In this document: positions 49,071-58,947 of the stretch, piece after piece | How the letters are laid out: each line of letters opens with the position of its first letter | Numbering within the stretch: the first letter of the stretch is position 1 | Origin: Tetmemena sp. SeJ-2015 | Lineage: Eukaryota > Ciliophora > Spirotrichea > Sporadotrichida > Oxytrichidae | Direction of reading: 5' to 3' | Assembly: GCA_027382625.1 (NCBI GenBank) | Contig: JAJKFJ010022705.1 | Coordinates: 1 to 64,000, forward strand | Length of the DNA: 64,000 nucleotides | Notes under the pieces: generated by a model | Database searches by the model: none | Seen by the model: only the letters and a program-made list of their open reading frames with translations | What the model was told of the DNA's origin: nothing | Position numbers and translations under genes: made by a program

Positions 49071-51484
49071 TCAGAACAAATCATCATAATTAACGAGCTG
49101 CCTGTCTGGATTACCTGCAACAGCTGCAAAAGTAGTGGGATCATCGAAATCTACATAGTCTTTTCTAGGACGTCTGTCACCATCGAAGTCTCCTCTGTCG
49201 TGGCGTCTTCTGTCAGCTGCTGCAAATCTTCTATCTCCACCTCTATCTCTTCCGTAGCCTCCTCTTCCTTCGTAAGAACCAGAGTAGCCTCCATATCCGC
49301 TTTGTTAGAATGTGTTAATAAACTTATGAGGGTCCTCCATGTAGTTCTCTCTGAGCATTTCTTCAAATCGCAGCGAGTTGAATTTAGCGTCTAGCTCTTC
49401 AGCATGTTTGTTAAAAATATGCTTATGGACGAAATCTGAAGTCTTGAATCTCTTGTCGCACAGTACGCAACTGTAGATCTAACTTTTAGTGACTTCTTCG
49501 GTCTTCTTTTAAGCATATTTAGTCTTAGCTTGAATTAAGAGTTTGTCCTACTCAGGAGGGATGAGCTCTCTTTCTCCCTTGGCAAGTCTATCTGCAGCAA
49601 TCTTATGATACTTCTCAAAGAAAGTCTTGGAGCCAGAGAAGTTGTTTGAATCGATTTCGTACTTGCTGATCTTTTGAGAAGCTCTGATATGTTAAGGTCC
49701 GCATTTAGCTGCAAGCATTCGCTCGTCATCGTATTCCTCACCACAGTAGAGGCAGTAAGCGTGAACTCTTCTCAAATACAGGAGAAGTAGATCAAGTTAC
49801 TGTTGTGGATTCAATCTCTCGCAAGCCTCAAGAAGTCTATCGATGGAATTCAGTTGCTTTTCAGGATCAAAGACCTATGATATCAACTTCTTGCAAAGAC
49901 TGAAATCCTTTTCCAGACAGTCGTCAGGCAAGGGTGGAGTTATGCGGATTGGTTTGCGTTGAGTCTAGCTTTTCACAGGTTGCAAAGTAAAGTCAGAGTA
50001 TTGATGATGATCTCTATCATTTTTGGTGCTTTGACTAGGATTGAGTGCGGGTACTCTCTGACCTTAAAGCTGATCTTTAGCCCTTCTACAGTTTTCCTCT
50101 GAGTCATAGCTTACCCAAACATATCGCTCATAGTCCTAAGTTTTCAAAGGTTCACTCATCGAGAAAGTAGCGAAACCCTTTGTATTTCTCACAAGATTGA
50201 GCAGATCCCATCTGCTAATGCGAACTGGAATTTATTTAAGATAGAGTGTGCGAGAGTTGGCATCAAACCCAAAGAGAGGAGATTGAGATAGCTGATCATC
50301 TTGCTCTCCATTTGGTGATGGGAAGCAAAGCTTTTGATAGTCGAAGTTTGGTATCTCATCAAGGCAGATAGTTTTGGCTTTAGGCACTTCATCCAAAGTT
50401 TCTCCTTTTGTCAGAAGCTCATCTACAAAGTCTTCCATAAACTTCTAAGCAGCTGCTTATGCTTATCCACAACTCTCTAGCTTCTACTTGTAAGACTGTT
50501 GTGGATCGTACTTTTCTCTAAACCAACAGTCATCCTTGTGCTGCTTGAAGAAAACCTCAGCCTGGTAATTAATATGCTCGTGCTTGTAGGAGTTGAAATT
50601 TTTCTAAACTTCATCCTTATTGCTAGTAGACACCCCATTCTATTGCTGAAAGTTAATATACTCTTTGAAGCCAAGCATAGGCTCATCGAAAGATGGCATT
50701 CTAAAGCTGCGTGAATAGCCTAAATATATTCTTTCATAAAAATATTTATCTATTGAAATAGCCACCCGATCTATAGTTGCCTCCATCTCTTCTGTCTCTG
50801 CGATCTCTAGAACTTCTTTGGCGGGAGTTTGGCCTATAGTGTCTGCGAGATCTATGATGATGGTTATTCTCCTGGGACGAAGCTTGAGAGTTTGAGTCTT
50901 CATCTCCAGCTTTCATGTTCTTGTCACTGCTCTCATTGCTTTATTCATTAATTTCTTCTTATACAGTATTGGATTAGATACAACTTTAGTTAGACTTGGA
51001 ACTCTTGTTGTCCTCATCGTCGTTAAGGTCGCTGCTCTTCTGAGAATCGGCGGACGAGTTCTTTCTTCTATTTCTGCGGGTCCTCCTTTCTTCCTATTCT
51101 TCTCGAGATCTCCTTACAATTTAATTTAATATAGCTTATTTTTGGTTGAGATCTCGACCTTTTGGACCGAAGTTTGGCGGCTCTGCTGTCACTGCTTGCA
51201 CCTCTGGCTCGATTCTTTCTCTTTCCAGTTTCAGACGACTGCGATGAGGATGAGGTCCTATTTTAAAATTCTCCTTTTTAACTTTATGATGAGACACTCT
51301 TACGTCTGGGATTTTTGTTGGAGCGGTGGCCTTCATCATCAGAGGTGTTGTGAGGATGAACTAAATCTAGATTATTAGGATTGTTATTGTGTGATGAGTA
51401 GGATGATTGTTACGGCTGAGATTGGCTTCCAGCTAAGGATGCTTGCTGCGAGAGAGAGGGAGTACCTTCGATGTTCAAACTCAT
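49071..51484 (-). CDS. ARS2: ARS2/SERRATE-like RNA effector protein
   Basis: Starts at ATG 51484-51482 (MSLNIEGTPSLSQQ) and ends LVNYDDLF at TGA 49073-49071. An Arg/Ser-rich N-terminal region (RRHYRPNSRQRSSRDRRDR) leads to FFKQHKDDCWFREKYDP near 50530, a hallmark of the ARS2 DUF3546 region, then a middle domain with ISRWDLLNLVRNTKGFATFS (about 50200) like the RRM-like part, and VHAYCLYCGEEYDDE near 49750. The C-terminal single C2H2 finger is CVLCDKRFKTSDFVHKHIF followed by NKH near 49450-49400, close to the metazoan form, then a Gly/Arg tail. ARS2 links the nuclear cap-binding complex to processing and decay of RNA polymerase II transcripts. Tryptophans are encoded by TGG throughout. One clear IES; introns present. 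Neighbour T3 is convergent. Confidence 0.9.
50714..50756 (-). other. IES in ARS2, pointer GGCTATT
   Basis: On the plus strand AATAGCC occurs at 50714-50720 and 50757-50763. The 43-bp AT-rich insert has a TGA in the gene frame. Excision gives RSGGYSRSFRMPSFDEPMLG in one frame across the region. Confidence 0.9.
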
Positions 51485-51743
51485 GGTGGTTTCAGGAAAG
51501 TTTGAGTGTGTGTGGTTGTATAGGTGATGATGGTGGTTGGAAGATGTGCGAACTCTTCTTGATTTACTAACTCCTTATTTCTTGCTTCACCTCTCGGGTT
51601 ACTAATTTATTATTATAACAATATCAATTCAACTCTAATTTTATCAAATGGAAAAATTGGGTCTTAGAAAATTCAAAAAGAAATTAAATAACAACTCTGA
51701 AGAGACTTATTATATTTCTAACTAAATTTCGAAGAATGGATCA

Positions 51744-54166
51744 TCAAGACTTGAGAAGATTTTAATCGCTGTGCTCAAAGGTTACTCTGAAATTAGCTTT
51801 GCTAGTTTGCAAACCCTGCCTATCAATTTATTGTACAGCTCTTAAATTATTCAAAACAGAGAAGGGCCTGCTCAAATTATTTTGAATGCCTTCCGACACA
51901 CCTCCTAAAGAAGCCTTTTACTTTTGATGCAGATGATTAATTTTTTGGGAGCTTTGAGGTGAAAAGAAGCGATTATCAATTCTTAAGTTGCCCCCACTGC
52001 GATTCTTATTTATTGAAAGCATGAGTTTGTTGCTTCTCTAACTTGATTTTAAGATAAAATATGATTTAAAATATAAGAACTGCTCTGACTAAAAGCAGGG
52101 AAATTAGTCTCTGATTTGATTCCAGATTCGGGAGATTGAAACGTGGCTTGCTACTTGATTCTGGGAGCTTAATTTTTATGAAGTCTGACTTGATTTTTTA
52201 CAATCATGTTCAAAAATGTCTCATGTGAGCTAGGGTCTAAAATTGATTGAATAGCTCCAATGACTGGAATCAAAGAGTCTTGATAGTCTTAAGAGGGATT
52301 TGTCTTTTTGAATCCTGACTTATGGTTATGCAAAAGAGAACCTTGATTACTTTAAATAAATAAAGATAGTTACTCATTTTAAAACTTGTGATGTAATTTT
52401 AGCTAGAATCAGCCTGAGTTCTGAGTTAAGCATGGCCTTCTTGTGAGCTCATTTAATCAAAGCCAGACCCTAGCAAACCTTAGTCTTTCTAATTTGCAAG
52501 GGCTTCTTTGTATTTGTTATAGACAGATAATTCAGTCAACGTGGCATTTCTTGTCAAAGGCAAAGCTCCTGGTTGTCCCTCTATTAAAGATTGTGTAGGG
52601 CTTTTGAGCTATCCCGTCATCTTATGAGATCGTTGCATGTTCTTAAGATTTTAGACTAATGAGGAGAATTTAAGATGCTTATTCCCGAGACCTAAAAGCA
52701 TGTGATTCTTCTCTATTATCTCGCTGATGTCTAGTTTTTCGAATGCTCCAGATTCCTCTTTCTGTTTGCCTTATTTTTCCCTTTAGCGCTTTTTTGCCTT
52801 TTATAAAAGCCTCTCTTTGAACTTACTTCGCCTTATTTAATCTTGCTCCTCATTTGCTTCCTGTCCTTCTAATCCTTTGAATCTCACAACACCCTCTCTT
52901 TGATCATTCTCCCTTTTCGAACTTCCTTCATTTGATTTTCTTTATCTTGAGGATGATCCACCTTGGATTTAGCTATTATTTCTACTTGTATTTCCATGGG
53001 AATGCTGATTTACATCTTAATCATCAGAGTAAACGGTGATTACTTGGGGGCTGCCTTAATCTTAATTTACACTCTCCTCTAAGCTTGCCGTGATAGTGTA
53101 GATACCTTTGTTCTATGAATCAATTCTTTAATTCTAAAAGCCAAGAATACCTTATGACTCTTTCTTCTTGAGTGATTCTCTTCTACTTCCGTTCTTAGAT
53201 GGAGAGTTTTTAAAAATTGCATTCAAAATTTATTAGACTATAGAGAGTGAGAGTTCTTTTTAACGATTGAGTTAGCTCGCTTCCTCTTTCCTTACTTCTC
53301 TCCACCTGTACCCCCACCCATTAGATCTTTGCTCTTCAGTTTAAAATTGCGTTCGTTCATCTTGTCATTTAGGATTCTATTCATTTAATCATTCACGTAC
53401 TTCTTTAGTTTTTGAGGTGCTGATTTTCCACCATCATTATATATTGCTGCTTCAACTTCATCCCCCATATCAACATCATCAAACCGAACAAATCTAGCTT
53501 AAAGAAGAACAATTATGATAAAATTAGCGTTTTTATGGATGATTTTACGCTCTGGCATGAAGAGGAACTAACCATAACCATCAAATCTTTTGGGATACTT
53601 CTCTAAGAATTCCTTGAACTCTATTTCTGCTTCTGACTTAATTATAATATAATAGTATATTGAATGAGACTATTTAGGATTTTTGGTGAGGTAGTTTTCA
53701 TAAAATTCGGCTAATGAAGGGCAGTTCTAAATGATAGCCATGCGCTTGAGCTGCGTCTCCCTGGCCTTTCCTTCCTTATCCATGCGGCGTTTATATAATT
53801 AGAAGGAAGTAAGTGATTGACTTGCCCCAGTGAGTGTGACCATTTTGTTGGCCATGCTCTGCTGCTTCCCCCTTTTAAACTCAATGTCACTCTTAATGTC
53901 CTTTAACTCTTGCTGCGGAACTAGGCATATATCTTCGCCTTAATAAAAATAAAAGTTATATCTCTAAAGTTCATTATAAATGCTTTTATATCGCAGTGTA
54001 TGGGATTGAAGAGGAACTCTTGTTTCTTCTCTCTAAGTTTCTCGAGAGTGCCTATACTCTTAATATTGTGATCTAGGAGTGTCATCATCTGGAATATATT
54101 GTTGCTGCGTTTATTTTTTTCATAGACTGCCTTCACCTCTGGCAACTTAGCTGGTGCTACCGACAT
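51744..54166 (-). CDS. Unrecognised Lys/Gln-rich protein
   Basis: Starts at ATG 54166-54164 (MSVAPAKLPEVKAVYEKNK) and ends at TGA 51746-51744 (TFEHSDQNLLKS). The N-terminal 200 residues are folded-looking: NNIFQMMTLLDHNIKSIGTL, then after the IES DICLVPQQELKDIKSDIEF and MANKMVTLTGASQSLTSFQ, followed by FVRFDDVDMGDEVEAAIYND near 53490. The remainder is Ser/Gln-rich with coiled-coil segments (RRSKFKERLLQKAKKRQRE, about 52830) and SLGGVSEGIQNNLSRPFSVL near the end. Several frame changes imply further IESs or introns. No family recognised. It lies head-to-tail with ARS2 on the same strand, 260 bases upstream of it. Confidence 0.6.
53928..53956 (-). other. IES in the 51.7-54.2 kb gene, pointer AGATATA
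   Basis: On the plus strand TATATCT occurs at 53928-53934 and 53957-53963, bounding 29 bp. Excision reads IMNFRDICLVPQQELKDIK; unexcised, the frame drifts into a different one without coding character. Confidence 0.88.
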
Positions 54167-54551
54167 ATTTATTTTTAAAAAATTAAACCATTATATATAT
54201 AAAGTTACAATATTTTAGTTGGTTGGAGTTAATGCCTTTATTATAAAAAAGAATTAAATTAAATTAGGAAAAATAAGAAGTAAGCATTTACGCATCACTT
54301 TGAATTAATTAAACATGCGCCTTAAAGAAAAATAGAAGGATAACAATCATAATAATAAAACATTATAATCTATCAAAAGGGAACAGTTCACATTATAAAG
54401 CTAAACTCAAAAGAAAATGGATTCTAGAAATAATAAGGCTACTAAAATACTCAGTCATGAGGTAATGAATAATTACTCTAATGCAAGGGACACATAAATT
54501 TTTAGTATTCATTATTTTGTAAATCAATCAAAGAGGGTAAATCTAGACCAG
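54167..54551. other. AT-rich intergenic DNA
   Basis: No supported gene; leads into the copy B element. Confidence 0.6.
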
Positions 54552-54677
54552 AGCTAGGCTAAATGTAAAGTAAAGTAAAATTTGAGGAATATAAATTAAT
54601 AATCATTTTTCAAAAACAGCACTTATCGTACTATTTAAGAATCACGATGTACCATCCTATGTAAGCTAGGCTAAATG
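54552..54677 (+). mobile_element. 98-bp dispersed element, copy B, with 14-bp flanking repeats
   Basis: AGCTAGGCTAAATG occurs at 54552-54565 and 54664-54677 and brackets a unit starting TAAAGTAAAGTAAAATTT and ending ATCCTATGTA. The unit is homologous to copy A at 30254-30350 in the same orientation, while the flanking repeats are unrelated. Shared inner blocks: AGGAAT, AATTAATAATCA, CAGCACTTA, GTACTA. No open frame of note. Confidence 0.8.
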
Positions 54678-54828
54678 AATTATGGAAGTCCTACCATATA
54701 GGCAGGAGCAAAGTATTTGCTAACTCCTTAACAGTAAAATTTCAGAAGTGGAACCGTTGCTCCAAAGAATTATCGCAACAAACCTATTTTTAAGTAGAAT
54801 TAAAAATTAATTGATCATACCAACAGGG

Positions 54829-55071
54829 ATGTCTGTTTTCCCGATGGCAGGCTTGTGGAGTGACAAATCACTTTTCCAGTCAACTAAGCAAGTGGACACA
54901 AGGTATCAAGCTCGCCTAATGACAGCATCAAAGCATAGTGAAGAGGGGCGCAAGCAATTAGCAGATCAGCATTAGGTTGACAGGAGTAACTTTAGAAAGG
55001 TCTATTTCGAAAAGACCTACATGGAGGAATTGCTTAAAATTAAGAACATGATGGGAAAAGTTAAAAAATGA
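54829..55071 (+). CDS. Small 80-residue protein
   Basis: An uninterrupted frame from ATG 54829 to TGA 55069: MSVFPMAGLWSDKSLFQST, then KQVDTRYQARLMTASKHSEE, ending with a basic helical tail (YMEELLKIKNMMGKVKK). One TAG is read as Gln. GC is well above the flanking DNA, which supports real coding. No signal peptide or membrane segment. Family not recognised; the charged helical C terminus suggests a structural or complex-forming protein. The next gene on the minus strand ends 26 bases away (convergent). Confidence 0.65.
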
Positions 55072-55096
55072 GCAAAGCTAGCCGCTCTACGAAGTC

Positions 55097-55630
55097 TCAA
55101 GCTGATGGGAAAATTATCCTACTCCTTGACATCATTTTAAAACTAAATAATTTTTGTTACATATTCAGTTTAAACTTCAGCAATTTTATTTCTTAATTAT
55201 GAAAGTATATGTAAGATTTCCTCCTTCTTTATTCATAACCCTTGCTTTAGTAATTATTTTTGCAAGCTTTTGGAAAAATAGATTCAATTTAAAGCCTGCA
55301 CAAAAACGGCAATATTATTTTTACAAATGAAAGTCGTCTTAATTTATCTAAACTTATTACCTCATAATTTATCCCCTTAATTATGTTAAAAGGGCTTTTG
55401 TCATAGTTCATTATAACTAAATCAGCAGATGAGATAAGTTTAAAGTTTTTGAGATTATAAAGTAATATGATAATGGAATTTGCATAGAAAACTTTTAGAT
55501 TATCTGACCACACCTAAAAATTATCTTCTAGAGTATCAAACAACTCTGGATTTAATAAGATTTATCGCAATAGCACCGCTTATGTGGCCTTCTTGATTCT
55601 AATTAATCAAATTTCTCCCGAACTTTGCAT
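55097..55630 (-). CDS. Small unrecognised protein, divergent from the protease
   Basis: From ATG 55630-55628 (MQSSGEI) through KKATQAVLLRQILLNPELFD, TLEDNFQVWSDNLKVFYANS and LISSADLVIMNYDKSPFNII to TGA 55099-55097 (RSRIIFPSA). The frame is open except for a TGA at the N terminus, which a 9-bp excision at AATT repeats (55601-55609) would remove, giving GEIRIKKATQAVLL. TAA and TAG are used as Gln several times. No membrane segment or known motif. Its start codon is 26 bases from the start of the aspartic protease on the other strand, so the promoters overlap or share elements. Confidence 0.55.
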
Positions 55631-55656
55631 AGGACCTATTTGAGAATGAACAATAA

Positions 55657-58600
55657 ATGAGCGGGATAGATTTAACAAGTTCAAATTCTAATTCACAAAA
55701 TAACTTCCTCACATTTCAAGACATGCAAGAAAGAGTAGCGTTTTCTGATGATCCTAATAAGCCTAAGAGAAGAATTGAAATTTAATTATCAGATGACCGT
55801 TTTATTCTTTTATAAGAATGTTTCACATGCATCTCCAATCTGCTCCTCTGTATGGAAATTCAACAGAGCTTCAGTACTTTTATGTAAATGCCTATATGGG
55901 ATCACAGCGTTTCCCTCAGGCGTTAATTGCTGATACTGGCTCTGGTATAGCCGGCTATGCCTTGTAAGAATTACTGCAACTCTTGCGGCAATCATTTGAA
56001 TTCTTACTTTGACATCGACGAGTCAACCACCAAGTATTTTTACTAGTGCAATAGGGACTCAGGATGTTCTTGCTACAACAATGGCAAGTGCAAATTTGAT
56101 TAGAGCTATGGAAAAGGGAAGCAGCTACCATGGTTTTATAGTTAAAGATAAGATGCACTTTGGCGAGAGCTTTCACCCAGATGCGGATGGGTTTGACTTT
56201 GTCTTTGGCTGTGTAGTGAACGAAAACAACCTATTCTATACATAGGATGCTGATGGAATTCTGGGCTTGACTAAGCAGACCTTTTCTCACCATATGCGTC
56301 CGATCTTTGACGTTATGAAGGACAACAATTTGATTGAGATGAGAACGTTCAGTTTGTGCCTAGGCAAGAATGGCGGCTACTTTTAAATTGGAGGTTATGA
56401 TGGCACTAGACACTTAGAACCCGTCAGATGGTCTCAGCTTATGCAAACTGCTCAGTACAGAGTAGAATTAGATGGTATTAGTAAACTGATTAGTGTTTAT
56501 TTTCAAGACTCAGGATTATATATTCATTTTATGAACAACCATTTAATGGACGGTTCTAAAGAGTTCAACGTTGGCTTCATAGATTCAGGTACTACCTTTA
56601 CTTATCTTCCATCGAATAATTAGGTACATTAAATCTCTATTACTTCATCATTGAAAATGTGGAACATGATCATTTAACACTTTGATTGGTTCTGCAGAGT
56701 AGATACAAATAATTGCGCAGGTGAGAGACTTACCAACAACCAGAACTAGATCTATCATAAATTTAAATATAGATACGTATTTATCTGCTTCAAGTATGAT
56801 GAGAAGCTGTTCCCTAAGGGTCCTATCACTTATTTCATGACATACCCTATTCTTCGATTCAAGCTCAAGAACCCTATTCAATACTATTAACTTTAACATG
56901 GTTTAAAACAGAATTATTCACACCATAGATATTGACAAGAATGGAAATACCACAGAATGGAAAGGAGAGCTACACTTCGAATGGTTCCCCTCAGAGTACC
57001 TTTATCGAGATAAGGCAGACTAATATTGCCTAGGAGCTGAGAAGTACTAGAGAAGTGAGATGATTATTGGAGGAACTATGATGAGGCAGCACAATTTCAT
57101 TTTTGATGTTGACAATAATCGAGTAGGAATTGCTAGAGCCTAGTGCAATTATCTCATTAAGGACATACATAAGCAAATAATTAATTCAAATTGAATGAGG
57201 ATTTTAATTAGATAAAGTCTGTGTAGGATATGATTGATAATGGGTAAAAGTATGGACTAGATCCTAACCATGAGGAGAGCCAACACTAAGTTTGCAGTCA
57301 CCGTTCTGTAAGTGGACTCTCAGGGTCTGGTGGTGATGAAAGAGTTATTCTTCCAAAGGAAACAGGAAAGGATTAATCTTATTTGGGGGGGGGCCTTTCC
57401 TCGTCATCCACTTTTTTTCATGAAAAAATGAAAAATCATCATCTAGCCTAAAATCAGCCAAAAACGACAATTAATTAGTCTAAATTAAAATCCAAAGAGT
57501 CTAAGCTACTCATATTCTTATATTTAGAGAATTTGGAAGAGCCTAGAAAGAAATTTTATTTTAAAAAATGTAATTTTAAACAAATGGAAAGATAATTTAA
57601 ATAAATTAAATGCCTTAATAAATTTAAAATTAACTCATAGATATCTAAACTTATATAAAAGCGATTTAGGATTCTCTTCTTATTCTAGAGCTTGCATTAA
57701 AGCTTAATTACTTTAAAAATTAACATCTTGATCTATCTTTGTTGTTATGTGATGTATTTTTATTTAAATATGCTCTAATAATAAAAAATATATTTCATTT
57801 TTGATGTTGACAATAATCATAGAATTCTAATATATTCTCATTAGACTTAGGCAAATCTTTAAGATAATTTTAAAATTTTAAGAATATGAGATAAGGTAAA
57901 ATAGACTGTCTCTGAGGAGAATACTAAGTTTGCAGTCATCGTTCGAAGTGACTCAGTCTGGTGTGATAATTATTCTTTAAGGAAACATGGAAAGGAAAGT
58001 CTTATTTTTCATTTCAAATATTTCATTAAAAGGCTGTGAAAGTGAATAGTGGAACTAATGGTCTCTCGATTATTGAATACCTACTTTTGTTCGTAATGCT
58101 GACTGGCTTGTTCACCATGTTTTATTGTTGCTGCTGCACGAATGAAAAGGACGGTTTTGAATTGGACCCTGAAGCTCCAACTGATGAAGAGAATAGTGAT
58201 AACGCCGTGCTGATTAGAAAAAAAGCAAGAAGAGGAAGAGTCGCAGAGCAAAGAGCTCATTGCCTACTAGTAAAGCAGGCAAACACCATGAGTTGCAAGA
58301 AGTAGACTAGAGTACAGAAGGGAGACGAGTCAGTTGAGCCCTCAGAGAGACCTCAAAGACAGTCTAAAGACGGTAATAGCCATCAACCTCAGATAGAATT
58401 TGAGGAGGAGACTAAAGAGACTCAAGAATTTGAGGAAGTCAATTTAGAAGAAGAAACTGCCTCACCCCCTTCAAAGAAGAGCAAGAAAGTTTTTGATAAA
58501 CATCAATTTACAATTTAATAAGTTGTAAAAAACAAGCAAGGCTTTGCTTAGGTAGAGGAAAGCTTGGACAATAGCTAATCGCAGAAGCAGCTAAGAATCA

Positions 58601-58752
58601 AGAAGAAGCGAAGTAAGACATAGCACTCGGAATATTTCTAGTTTGGAAGCAAAAAACTTGAGAAGAAAAAGGAGCCACAACCAGTTCAAGAGTAAAATAT
58701 CTAAATAGAAGAGGTAGAACTTGAATTCCCAGATGCTGAAGTTTTGGAATGA
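55657..58752 (+). CDS. Pepsin-family (A1) aspartic protease with C-terminal membrane anchor
   Basis: ATG 55657 (MSGIDLTSSNSNSQ) is the likely start. The first catalytic motif is IADTGSG near 55930 and the second FIDSGTTFTYLP near 56577. Other family marks: ADGILGLTKQTF near 56251, FSLCLGKNGGYFQIGGYDG near 56350, and a Cys-rich insert CKNYCNSCGNHLNS. The catalytic part ends VGIARAQCNYLIKD near 57150. At about 58040 a transmembrane segment (IIEYLLLFVMLTGLFTMFY then CCCC) and a long acidic/basic tail (to EFPDAEVLE, TGA 58750) follow, a type I membrane layout. Between them, 57195-58030 is mostly AT-rich and contains a degenerate copy of the preceding segment. Single-base frame breaks occur at about 55960 (CC) and 56117 (GGG). 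An 8-bp duplication at 55800 (TTTTAT repeats) also breaks the frame. It probably acts in the secretory or lysosomal system. Confidence 0.78.
57790..58005 (+). pseudogene. Degenerate partial duplicate of the protease 3' segment
   Basis: TTTCATTTTTGATGTTGACA followed by ATAATC at about 57794 repeats 57099-57124, and ACTAAGTTTGCAGTCA at about 57925 repeats 57285-57300, in the same order, followed by a diverged match to AAGGAAACAGGAAAGG. The copy has many indels and an AT-rich middle. It lies between the end of the catalytic domain and the transmembrane exon. Confidence 0.72.
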
Positions 58753-58947
58753 TAAATTTAATTTTCAATTCTTTATGAACTGCTAACAAATAGAGATAAG
58801 CTTTTAATATGAGTTCAGGCTTTGAATTATCCAAAAATCAATTCAATAATAAACATATCACAAGATTATATTGATTAAAGTCCTAGTTTAAAATTTATGT
58901 TGGGAATCACGATTATAATTTATCAATAGCCTTTCTAACTTTCTATC

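Noticed and set aside
49044..49394. Plus-strand Ser-rich frame opposite ARS2
   Set aside because: Exact antisense shadow of the Asp/Gly/Arg-rich ARS2 tail, whose minus-strand frame has clear family motifs.
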